DNA of 61,788 nucleotides from the NCBI GenBank assembly GCA_013054445.1, contig JAAMPI010000131.1:1-61788 (forward strand). Reading direction: 5' to 3'. Made by a program: the position numbers and the translations under genes. Positions 1-10,082 of this stretch are shown here, in pieces. This DNA comes from Cudoniella acicularis (Eukaryota; Ascomycota; Leotiomycetes; Helotiales; Helotiaceae). The stretch's first letter is position 1. Every line of letters begins with the position of its first letter. The notes under the pieces are model-generated. The model saw only the letters and a list, made by a program, of their open reading frames with translations. It was not told where the DNA came from and made no database searches.

Positions 1-279
1 ATATTTATTTCTACCCTTAACGTCTATTCTGGCGTTTAGAGTCAGGTTTCGGCGATTAAGTGCCTATAAGAAATTTCTAAATTACCTATTAAAAAGAAAG
101 ATATATAGATTAAATCTATCTACTCCGAAGGTTGATAATCTAGCTCCGCTAAAGTAATTTCTTTATTTAGGTATATCCGTAAAACCGATCTTAGCTTATC
201 CCGAATCCTAGTTAATATAGATACTTCGAAATTAGCTCTAAAAGATAAATTTTTAAAATAAAATCTTACCTATAATAAG

Positions 280-1990
280 TATCCTCGGTGTTCTTATATA
301 TACAGGCAAAGTCGGCTGATCGAAGACCTCTCCCTTTAGTTCTCTTATAATTTCCTTTACTCCTGTCTATTTCCCCTTAAATTCTTATATAATCTTAGCT
401 CGTCCTCTTTCTTTTTCCTCGGCCCTTTTCTATAGTATCTCTTCCGTAACCCTGTTCTCCTATAGCTCTCTGTTTTCAAGCTCCGCTACTTTATTCTTTA
501 AGACCTCTTAAATAGAGATAGGTGGCCTTAAGATCTTTACTCGTTAGCTAAGTTTATCGGGGGCGAGCTGTTTAGTATAGAGCTTAATTATAAGGGTCTA
601 ACGGGCTTAGTAAGAATAGTATAACTCAGGGTAATACTATATATAATTGCTCCTAAGCTTCCGATCCTCTCTTAAGACCTAGTTGAGCAGCGGATAAACT
701 GTTTTATAAAGCCCTATAACTTGTTAGAGAGAGGCGAACTAGCGTATAGACTCACCTATATCTTCAAATTCCTAGGCCAGACGAATTCGGAGAGCTCGGA
801 CTTTATAAGCCAGCGTCCCCTAAACCAATCGCTCTAGCTGTGCTAGGTGCGCTGCGATACCGTAGCCACTTGTAATCATAAAGACGTATTCATATTCATT
901 AATAGGTACTGAGACCCCGTAGGGCCCGGTAAAGAGGACGTGACCTAATCCCCTATTCTGCCCGCTCGCAGTTATCGCCCGCTAGTAGAGCCTCTTGGTC
1001 TAGCCATGTCGAGGCTCGATCACGAGCTCTAACTTTGTTTGTAGCTTGCCGGTCCAGGAGGCTACTATAAATAGATGACTCTATATAAAGGAACGCAGGC
1101 CAAGTAGTATACGAACGTTGACGTATTGTCTAGGTTTTATCTCTAAAGGCTCCTTAGGGATTATTATTAGCTAGATAGGGCTTTTACTACCCGAGTTGTC
1201 ATTATCGACGCGATATTTAAAGATTTTACTAATTGTCGAACCTTTCCTGTCTTTACTACGAGTAAGAGCTATATTATAGCGGAGCAGAAGTCCTACTTCA
1301 GCCAAGGAGCTTAGGCTAAACGCCCCGAAAGCAATATACAAGTACAATCTAGGGAAGAGGGTTAATAGAACGTGTAAGAGGGCTGTAATAGTAATAGTGG
1401 CTGCTAATATCTAGTATAATCTGATAAAGATTTCGTAAAAGCGTCGGCGGAGAGGGGGCTAAGACAGGATTATCGTAAGACCGATCGATGATCCGGCCTA
1501 AACGAAAGTTAGTAATATATATCACCTAAGGAACCGGGTTCTTACTACTACCGTAGAAAAGTTTTTAGTATCACGTACGACGAAACCTGTGCGGGAAGTA
1601 ATGACGGTAAGGGCATAGAAGAGGACTAAAACAGAGGACATCAGCCCTATAGAGCGATGTATATGCCGAAAGGTACTCAAAGAGACGCTAAGAATGTCGG
1701 CGAGAAAGCCAAGATATAGCCCTAGAAATAGCGGAATCAAGTTAATTAGTAAGAGATTGGCGGCTCGTATACTAGCCTCCGCGAGTCCGGGGAATCCGAG
1801 GCCTAGGCAAATAGAGTGGCTAACGATATATACTAGCTAGATTAAGACATCTGCGAGAGTCTACGGACCCTAAAATCTATACCGGCGGATAATATATAGA
1901 TATGTTAGGTACCTTAAAGCTTGATATAAAAGCCGTCGCGTAAATAATAGAAAGTTAGGAAGGTAAGGAATAAGGTAGGGAAGGTAAGAA
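280..1990 (-). pseudogene. RIP-degraded ferric-chelate reductase (FRE family)
   Basis: Fungal ferric reductases are plasma-membrane flavocytochromes that reduce Fe(III) before uptake. On the minus strand, 1740-1522 is a membrane segment typical of the family, with a 'ADILSVSLSTFRHIHRSIGL' core that includes the haem-region His-Arg pair. Further 3', around 930-700, the NAD(P)H-binding part is readable: GPYG, then 'YEYVFMITSGYGIAAHL', then a WEFEDIGE-like stretch with Trp replaced by a stop. The reading is broken by many TAG/TAA codons at Gln/Trp positions, so it is dead. The N-terminal membrane part between 1740 and 1990 and the exact 3' end are not resolved. The order of the segments fits one gene decaying in place. 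Family assignment is from motif recognition only. Confidence 0.7.
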
Positions 1991-4100
1991 AGGAGGTTAA
2001 TAAGTATAGGAATAAAGAGAACGCCGCCTGCCGCGATAGTATATCTTATAGTGATTTCTATAATAATAAGAGAATAGAAATACTATAGAATATCGTAGTA
2101 AATTAATATATTTAATACTAGATAGAAGGCGCTAAAATATACTATTTAAGCTAAATAAAGCTCTATATAGAAATAATATTATATCTCTAATTATAAGCCA
2201 ATTTGATCTATTTAAAAAACCTATACTATAATCCTATAAAGATGATAAAATTAAAAAGTTAAAAACTAAAGTAAGTAATTAGCCTAATATATAAAGATAT
2301 ATCTCTTAATAACTAATAATAAGACTTAATAATAAATTAAAATACTAACCTAAAAAGGAGACTTTTAAATAAATACTAAATATACTAATTAGACTTAAAG
2401 AAATAATTTTAGAATTAGTAGATAAATAGAGAGGCTTAAAGAAATAATTATAAAGTTCGTAGATTATAGTTATTACGTAAAATAGAAGAATTAATATTAT
2501 AAGCTTTAAAAAAAAAGAGAAAAAGAGAAGATATATTAAAGTTTAAGATAAAAAGAGAAATAAAAAACCTAGCGAATAAAACCACCCTACTAAAATTTAA
2601 CTATTTAAAATTTGAAAAAAGAAATTAACTTCCTCCTTTCCTTTATTATTCTTACGTTTATAGTTTTACTAAATATGATTTAAAAGCTTCTATCGCTTCT
2701 CTTTTCTTTACCGGTATTAAGTCGTCTTAGCTATTGATTTCCTCTACTAGTAAGTAATTTTCCTTAAAATCCTCTATTAACGCCTTCTTTTTAGCTTTAG
2801 TATATACTCTAGGCGCGTTTAAGTTCTCTCTAGGTTTCTTCTCCGGTTCCTCTTCAGGTTTCCTTTTAGGTTTCTCTTCTAGTTCCCCTCCCCCCTTATT
2901 ATTGCCAGGTAGGCGGGGAGCAAAAGGAGTAGCGGACCGGGATTTTAAAGGCCGTTTACTAGTAAGATACTATTAGTACTTTGCCTCCTGATATTTAGCT
3001 AAGTTATATATATATTCGTCTCCTTTATAGTCGTCGCCTATGACTCGACGTATACCTGACCTAGTCTTAACACTGTTTAATGTCCTATTATACTCCTAGT
3101 GCTATTTTAAAAAAACTTAGACGAGTAGGGGCTTTTTTTAAACCGGGATCGGTTTATTAGCTTTTTCTAAGTTTTTTTTCTCTGCCTTTGTTAGCTTAAT
3201 CTTACGCTTAGGCTTAAGCAAATCTGCCGGATTTCCCTTATAGTCATCCGGCATATAGTAAGCTATTCCTTAACCACCTACGAAGTCGTCAAATTTAAAC
3301 TTCTAAGTACTATCGCTCTTGTTCTTTAGGTGTACGCGCCTCTTATTAGTAAGATTATATTGTTCGTGATTATTAATAATACTATTAAACTCGCTGGCTT
3401 TTTTAATCCGAAAGATTAGTGAGTTGTTCGGGCCTATTTTAATAATAGGTCGCTTTTTATAACTAACTCTAGTCTAACTAAGACAATTTCTATTCGTCTT
3501 TCTAAGCCCTTTTATCATTTCGTCGCGGCTTATAAGTATCGGGAGGTCAAGGTCCTCGATTCCTCCTCCGCTTTCTTCTTCGCTTTCTTCTTCGCTTTCT
3601 TCTTCGCTTTCTCCTCCTCCTCCTCCTCCTCCTCCTCCTTCTTCTCCTCCTTCTCCTCTTTCTCCTCCTCCTCCTCCTCCTTCTCCTCCTTTAGTAGTAG
3701 GTCGAGGGTTGTTAGGGTCATTGTTAATGTCTATAAGTTCCTATTAAAGTTCCCGCTCTTCTTTTTCTACGCCTTCTATTTCTACTCTATACCTTTAAAT
3801 CTGCTCGATAAAAACTTTAATATCCGCTTTTATACTCTCTATATCTTCGCCGGGTTTTATATTTCTTATAAGCTTATCTAAATTATCCTTTTCTTCTATA
3901 GCTTTTAGGAGACGTCTCTATATTTCCCGTAATTTATTACCGACGTTAGCTAGCCCGCTATCGACCTATTGCCTTCTCCCTTTTCCTTTATTATTTCCTA
4001 TATTTATTAGATTTATTATAACCTTCTTTCTATCGCCTTCCCTTAGTTTTAGGGGTAGAGCTAATCCTATATTAATAAAGAGAAGATTCGTTTAGAGATA
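1991..4100. other. RIP-degraded AT-rich tract, no identifiable gene
   Basis: The tract is TA-rich and full of stops in all frames. On the minus strand, 2960-2640 reads as a mostly open Lys/Glu/Pro-rich stretch (repeated KPEEEPEKKP-type motifs followed by a charged helix), so a decayed protein gene is possible, but I do not recognise the family. Nothing else can be supported. Confidence 0.5.
3555..3705. repeat. Pyrimidine-rich low-complexity tract (GAA/GAG-rich on minus strand)
   Basis: About 150 bp is almost pure C/T on the plus strand, with a TTCTTCGCTTTC unit repeated several times and then CTCCTCCTC runs. On the minus strand it encodes only Lys, Glu and Ala. The polypurine strand explains the short open frame here, so no gene is called. 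Confidence 0.85.
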
Positions 4101-5490
4101 TAAAAAGAAATATTAGGTTTTAGAAATATTTAAATAATAAAAGGATAAGGACTAGATATTAAGATAGTTCTTATAAATTTTAAAAGTGTTAGTTTTAGCT
4201 CTTTTTATAGGTAGTTTCTAGCTCTTTATTTTATACTAGTTTTAGTCTTTTATAAAAAGGAGAGAGTAGCGTTCTTATATAAAACTAAGCCTAGTATCTC
4301 GTTTCTAAAAATAGATTATCTTACTCTACTTATAATCATCTTCCTGTTTAGATACCGCTTTGCTAGTACTACTAATAGCAGCTCCTATTTACAAGCAGAG
4401 GCAACCTTAGAGATTTAATATAATAGCGAAGTAGGCTTAGGTATTATTTTAATAACGAGCTACCCGGAGTCTTATATAGCCTCCGGTATTTTAAGCGCAA
4501 GTACTATAATTACGAGTTCTAGTATTATAGCCCTTCTTATAAGCGTAATATTTATAATCTCAAGTCCGAGTACGACGAAAATAGGGACGCGCTTAACCTT
4601 AAATAAATCTTTTAATACCCCGCTAATATTTAAGACTAGTCGAACATAGATAGTAAATACTACTTCTACCGGTCAATATCAATTCCTAACGGCTATAGGC
4701 TCTTCCTAAATAGTGGCTGCCACGAATATATAGATTCTATCAGGGCCTAGCACTCCTATCTCTAGTTCTAACCCGGTCGTAGGGTTAGGTATTCGGCCTA
4801 ATACCGCTTGGTCTTATGTGTTCTTCTAGGCAGTAGTGACGGAGATATTATTAGGAATTCCTTAAAGAGCCTTTAATAGTAGCTTTAGATAATCTATAGG
4901 TAGAATTAACTCAATTTATATTATTTAAGGTTTGAAATTATAACTTAGTACTTAGCTCTATAATCACCTGTCTTTTAAAAGAAACTAGTGATCTAACACT
5001 CTCCTAGTTTGTTTCGTAGTACTCTAGTAACGGCGCTCTAGACCGTTCGAATTCTACCCTCTCTAAAATTAAAAACCTCTCTAGTGTTAAAGGGGATTTA
5101 AAGCGGTTAGACACGCCTCTCCGTTTCTATAAAAAGCTAATATAACTATAAAACATATTCGTAGTAATAAAATTCGTTTCTTTCTAGATAACAGATAAGC
5201 GATATATATAGAAAAATTCTTATTATATAGCTAGATCTAAAATTAATACGCTTATTTAAGGTAATAGAAAACATTTAAACCTCTCTTTTCTCGTAAATAA
5301 TTTATCCTCCTCTTTTAAATCATTTATCCTCTTCTTTTAAATCATTCTTATCCTCTTATATCTACTTAAAAGTTTTACCTTTATACTTCTAAAGGCGTGC
5401 TTTATCTATAATATAAAAGTGCTCGAGCTGACGACTAAGCTACTCCGGCATATCTATAATATAAAATTCACTTAAGAGACTATTTAATAC
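4101..5490. other. RIP-degraded tract with an unrecognised + strand reading near 4440-4860
   Basis: From about 4440 to 4860 a Tyr/Ser-rich reading on the plus strand (YYSPSYKRNIYNL, SEYDENRDALNLK) persists across TAG/TAA codons, which suggests a decayed gene. I cannot name the family. The rest is TA-rich with no signal. Confidence 0.35.
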
Positions 5491-5494
5491 CTTC

Positions 5495-6320
5495 TCTTCC
5501 TCCTTACTTAGTAGAACTTTCGGGTCCTCCTTTTATATTATCCGTTTCCTATCTTCTCTTCTAAATCATTCTTGTCCTCCTTTTATATTATCCGTTTTTT
5601 TATATCCCCCTTCTAAATCATTTTTATACTCCTCCTATATTAACTTAAAACTATATAGTTCCGGCTCCGGAAATTCTTTAAGAATTTATAGACTAGTCCG
5701 AAAGAACTTATATCTACGTAAGTCACCTGTTAACGGCGCTATAGAAAGACTAGCGAGTTGATAAGAACATATCTGTATATAGATTCGCGTAGCCTCTCTA
5801 AAGGTATTCGTATTGTCTAACAAGCGCCCGAGTAGGTCTTGGAGAGGGAACACATGAGCTATGCCGTCCCTTTTTTTGCCGGTCTTTCGATTAAATTTCC
5901 CCTAGTCGAGGTCCTTAATTTCGAGCTCTTCGGTAATAGTATTCCCTTTCTATCCGGACCGGAGAGTATAAACTTCTAGCTCGCATTTACTAGTATATCT
6001 ATATTCTTTATTATTACGAGAACAAGCTATAGTAGCGTCGTAAAGAACAACATAACCTAAAAAAACTCTCTCCCGGTTTTCCTGAGCCACGTCTCGTTTA
6101 GGTCGCTTAAGTTTATAGAGACTGCTCTTATATTTACTTTATAAGATACGCTAACTTTCGAAGAATAGATTAACACTCTCTGTTAGTTTATTCTTACTAA
6201 ATGCTACTTTTGCCTCTTTTAGCTTAGTTCTAGCCTCTGTTTTTATTTCGGATCTAAAAGGCTCCTTAATATCAGGAGAGTCGAAAGTAAGAGAGAATAT
6301 ACTAAAAGACATTACTTAAT
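5495..6320 (-). pseudogene. RIP-degraded gene of unknown family
   Basis: A coherent minus-strand reading runs from about 6300 to 5500. It starts with a charged stretch (TFDSPDIKEPFRSEIKTEAR) and continues through YKLKRPKRDVAQENRERVFL, GYVVLYDATIACSRNN, GNTITEELEIKDLD and HVFPLQDLLGRLLDNTNTFR. In-frame stops are few and fall at Gln/Trp-type codons, as expected from RIP. The composition is that of a soluble globular protein. I do not recognise a domain and give no function. Confidence 0.4.
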
Positions 6321-6483
6321 TTAATTTATCGATCTAGTTAGAGGATTAGCTAGGATATTAAGTTTTATAATCTATATAGAGAAGTATTAAAAGTAGAGGG
6401 CCTTCGAAATAGAGTTCCTAGAATTAGCTAACTTTAAAGCCTATTCCGGCAATTTCAGATTATTATAGGCGTATAGACACACC

Positions 6484-7247
6484 GCTTTACGGTCGCTTAT
6501 AAAATCGGCTTCGTCTTTTTAGGTCGTGGCTCTTTTGTCCTATGTCTACTACTCGAGTACTACCGCTAGCAAAATCGGCTTCCGCTTTATATACTTCGTA
6601 GCTAAGCCGTATTCGAAGCCACTAGAGTGCTAAAACTACGACGTTAAGGACCTTATAATTGACATTTCCTAAAGACTAATCTAATTTTCGAAGCGATATA
6701 TTATACTATCTTACGAAAGGTGGTTTATAGAGAGAGTGCTAAAAGTGGCTAGGAGGCAAATCAGGTCCTTTTTAGACATTCATATGTCTATTTATTTGGT
6801 TTCGTAACTATTAGTATTATAAGATGTAGTGGGGACGCTTATACGGGCTGTTATACCAGTAGCTAATCTATCTATATCTAAAATACCTTTCTATGATTCG
6901 GATAGAGAACTTTATGAATTTAGAATCCCGGATTCTCTAGGCGTGACTAACCTTGGTCACGGGGAATTCGACGCTTTAAATGCTATAGCACAGGCGTAGC
7001 GCGAGTATATATCGCACTTTTAGAGCGCGTGAATTTACGCCTATACTTAAACTAGGGCCAGTTCTTTTATTTAAGCTTCTTCGTAGATAGCCAATTTAAT
7101 CTTTATTAATTTTTATCTTGACATTCCGATACGTAGATTATATATTAATAACAAAGTAAGGTGTCACCGCTAAAAATAGCTAACGTAGTCTATACTTAGA
7201 AAACTTTTAGGCGAAATAGGGCGAAACCGATTTTACAAGTGACTGTG
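6484..7247. repeat. Possible small TIR element with an E3-like terminus
   Basis: At 6489-6512 the plus strand carries a CGGTCGC..AAAATCGGCTTCG motif. A matching inverted copy (CAGTCAC..AAAATCGGTTTCG on the minus strand) lies at about 7218-7244. A further direct copy of AAAATCGGCTTCC is at about 6574. The motif is the same as the TIR of element E3. A TA precedes the left copy but the right flank is TG, so a target duplication is not confirmed. The interior has no open frame; it could be a MITE-like derivative decayed by RIP. Confidence 0.35.
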
Positions 7248-7466
7248 TTAGACCGAATAACCTACGGCTTTCGGTCTCTCTTCTCGATAGCGTAAAGGCA
7301 GGCTATTATTTTCGAGAATTATATAAAGAACCCTTCGTGAATTATTACTTTAATATAATACTATATTTATAAGAATCTATATAGGCCCTGACATTTTATG
7401 TCTTGGCCGTAGACTTCTAACGCGCTACGGCAATCCCCCCTCGTCCTCGACGTCCGAGAGTAGAGC

Positions 7467-8730
7467 GTGTGCTATTTTAGAACTATATTAACGACGACAA
7501 TAGAGGAGCTCTTCACGTTTACTATTAGTTTGAATATGACTAGCTCTTTAATCACAAGCGAAACTATCTTATCGGGTGGTATATTTTTCGCGGACCTAAG
7601 CTCCTTAACACTAACGACGCCACCGCTTACAAACTCTACTACGATATCATCCTTAGTATCCGCCCTTTCCTTTTCCTTAATCTCCTCCTCTACTACTTCG
7701 ATACTATCAAGTATATCTTCTAGGTATGTGTTTAACCCTTAATCGACAGACAATATAGCGGTATACTTTGGCCAAACAAACGCAACTAGCACTTTATCAC
7801 TGGCAAAACAATATGCGGATCTAAATATCGATATTGTGATACTAGGTTTTATAGTGTCACGAAATAGTTCTAGTGGCCTATACCCGGGGGTGAACTTCGG
7901 CGCGGCCTGCGGTGGCCAGACATCCCTTATACTAGAGGAAGCTCCTAGATTGCTATCCTGTTCTGAGCTAGCAATAGACATTAACACCTGCTAAACGACG
8001 TACGACAAGAAAGTCCTATTAAGTATTAGTAGTTATAGTCAAAGTATAATTTTTGATATGGCGGCTGACGTATCGGCCTTTAGAAAGGTTCTATAGGATT
8101 TGTTTAGACCGCCTGATAATGTTGATATAAATTTAAGGCCCTTTAGTAATGTTTCCGTTAATAGTTTTGATATTGGTAAGGCCCTTGCTATATTCATAGA
8201 GGTCTACCTAACAAGATTATAGACAATAAGGACAATAATAACGCGTATTATAAAGTCCTAGGAAGTACGCTTCGGACTTTGTTTTCCTTAACCACCTTAA
8301 AGGACTTTTATCTCTCCGCGGCCCCCTAATGTCCTAATCCCGACTCATCTGACCCCACTTCCCTCCTACTCCTCTATGACTTCGTCTGGGTATAGTTCTA
8401 TAATAATCCGGACTATAGTATTGGTACCTAGGGTTTTAATGTATCTCTATAAGACTGGTCTCGGACGCTCTCGTCTAGTAATACACGACTCTATTTAGGG
8501 GCACCTGCATGGCTAGGGGCCGCGAGTGCTACCTATTATAACATTAGAACGGCATATGGCATGAAGGCGGTAGCTCAAAATGCGAAGGGAATGGGCTTGA
8601 CGAATTTTGGGGGAGTTATGTTTTAGGACGGGCCTAAAGGAATACTAAACGAAGATAAAGGTAAAAACATTATTGCTTGGACAAAAGTAGGACTGTCGAT
8701 CTAGACAATAAGATGATTTGATTTGATTTA
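7467..8730 (+). pseudogene. RIP-degraded GH18 class III chitinase
   Basis: GH18 chitinases hydrolyse chitin and are secreted or wall-bound. The plus strand reads IAVYFGQTNATSTLSLAKQY from about 7750, then NIDIVILGF, a GLYPGVNFGAACGG stretch, KKVLLSISSYSQS, a decayed 'FSNVSVNSFDI' at the position of the catalytic DGxDxDxE strand, DFVWVQFYNNPD-like sequence around 8365-8405 and LYLGAPAWLGAAS near 8500. Stops fall at former Gln/Trp codons, and the catalytic Asp-Gly pair appears altered (Asn-Ser). The gene is therefore inactive. A Ser/Thr-rich open stretch at 7467-7742 is in a compatible position upstream and may be its N-terminal region. The transition to any C-terminal tail is lost near 8730. 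Confidence 0.75.
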
Positions 8731-8848
8731 TAATAAGATTTACGAGTACTTTTCTAATGCTAAATATAGTAGGAAAATCTATAGTGACTTGTCTTCTAAA
8801 ATTATGCCTTTAATCGTGTCGGTATGGCCACATACTAGCATATCTATG

Positions 8849-9280
8849 CTAGGTGGTTATAGATAAGTCTATAGCTGTGCTTGGACCGGTGCTCGAAAAG
8901 AGGCTACTGGACGACGGAATCATACTAGAGCTGCTTGAAGAAGTAGTAAGTATAGACGAATAGGTGGACGAGGAGCTGCTTGTGGGTGTTTGGCTAGAGG
9001 ACGTGCTTATAGATAGGACCGAGCTTAAAGCTTTTGTCGATAAAGCGCTCGAGGATGCCTTACTTAAGGAAGTTGATAAGACCTGATTTGAAGAAGAGCT
9101 GCTTATAGGTATTTGACCAGAGGATGAGCTTGTGAATAGGGCCGAGCTTGAGGCTTTCATCGATGAAATGCTCCAGGATGTCCCGCTTAAGGAAGTTGAT
9201 GTGGCCTGATTTGAAGGAAAGCTGCTCGAGGATACCCAGGTAGGAAAAATAGTTGAATGATCTGAACAGTTTAATATCAT
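8849..9280 (-). CDS. Ser/Thr-rich repeat protein fragment (uncertain)
   Basis: An open minus-strand frame of 143 residues is about 45% Ser plus many Thr, in blocks such as SSSSNQVLSTSLSKASSSAL. That composition is typical of O-glycosylated cell-wall or secreted linkers in fungi. It is underlain by a roughly 123-bp DNA tandem repeat. No signal peptide, anchor or catalytic domain is visible. The frame lies in a degraded neighbourhood about 200 bp outside the left end of element E1. It may be a gene fragment, or a by-product of the DNA repeat, since the other strand is also partly open with an acidic, Leu-rich reading. Confidence 0.3.
   Translation of the reverse strand: MILNCSDHSTIFPTWVSSSSFPSNQATSTSLSGTSWSISSMKASSSALFTSSSSGQIPISSSSSNQVLSTSLSKASSSALSTKALSSVLSISTSSSQTPTSSSSSTYSSILTTSSSSSSMIPSSSSLFSSTGPSTAIDLSITT
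8958..9225. repeat. Imperfect ~123-bp tandem repeat, just over 2 copies
   Basis: The block beginning GAGGAGCTGCTTGTGGGTG near 8958 and ending CTGATTTGAA near 9092 recurs from about 9093 to 9213. Shared internal blocks include GAGGATG, CGAGCTT and CTTAAGGAAGTTGAT. A third partial unit then starts (GGAAAGCTGCTCGAGGAT). Confidence 0.7.
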
Positions 9281-9477
9281 CTGGCCGCAACTAGTAATAG
9301 TAGAAACCTGGGTAGTGAATATTGTAGAGGCTCGAATACCAGTTAGGGTTTGATTTTCGCTACCCGGAAGATATATAAGAGGATCGGTTGTTACCGGGAC
9401 TTGGACTTGACTATCGGATATTTGTAAAATAAGTAATCTAGTTTGAGATATAGTAGAAGAGCATTCTTGACGCTCTA

Positions 9478-9515
9478 ACGTCCGTCACTGCGAAGCGGAA
9501 AACACTGCGTGCCGG
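9478..9515 (+). repeat. Left TIR of E1
   Basis: The 38-bp TIR starts ACGTCCGTCACTGCG and ends GTGCCGG, and is preceded by TA. Compared with the right TIR inverted, only positions 7, 16 and 18 differ. Within it a CACTGCG..CGGAAAA unit is followed after 17 bp by CACTGCGTGCCGG, so the TIR is itself a tandem pair. Confidence 0.9.
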
Positions 9516-9995
9516 GACGGGCCTATAGTTTGAAGGGTTTAACTCCCCACTATATATTGGTCAAGAGTTAAATTTATTTTCTAATTACTCTTTTACTATT
9601 ATTCTATCGTCCTTTGCTTTGCAGTAAGAAAATATTGAAGTTCTAATTCATAATCCTTTGTCCTATTGACAGCGGTGAAGGCTAATTGAACGCTTCCCCC
9701 TTGTCCAAATATAGCTATCAGCTCTTCCCCAAAATTCGGGGCTACATTATAGAGCTCCTATTAAGCTCAGACACGGTTTCCAAGTTTCAAGATATAAAGC
9801 ACAGGAAAACTTGCCTGCCGAATTTATCCGGACCAAGGGGGGGGGGGGAAAGATAAAATGCCAAGCACCCTAATAAGCGAGAAATATTTACATCGTATTA
9901 TCCTTTGTATTCTCAGCCACGCTAGCATCGCCTAAATATGCCTAGATATATATATCACGTGAGACTGTGGCGCTCTTCTAGAAGGTTCCAGACAC
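9516..9995. promoter_or_regulatory. Left subterminal region of E1 / transposase upstream region
   Basis: About 480 bp is homologous to 26870-26390 of E2 in inverse orientation. Examples are CCTGCCGAATTTATCCGGAC (9811-9830), CACCCTAATAAGCGAG, a CACGTG box (9957-9962) and a GTGGCG..TTCT.GAAG block just downstream. In E1 it leads into the transposase; in E2 the same sequence leads into the NACHT fusion gene, so it may act as a shared promoter. A run of 12 G lies at about 9837-9848. Confidence 0.7.
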
Positions 9996-10082
9996 AGCCA
10001 CTTTATCTAATTCTGGACGGAGTTGCCACCTGGTCTGCTGTCTCTATCCTATCTCTATGCAAGGTACGAAAGGTAATGCCTT

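Noticed and set aside
3530..3721. A Glu/Lys-only protein
   Set aside because: Explained by a polypurine simple repeat.
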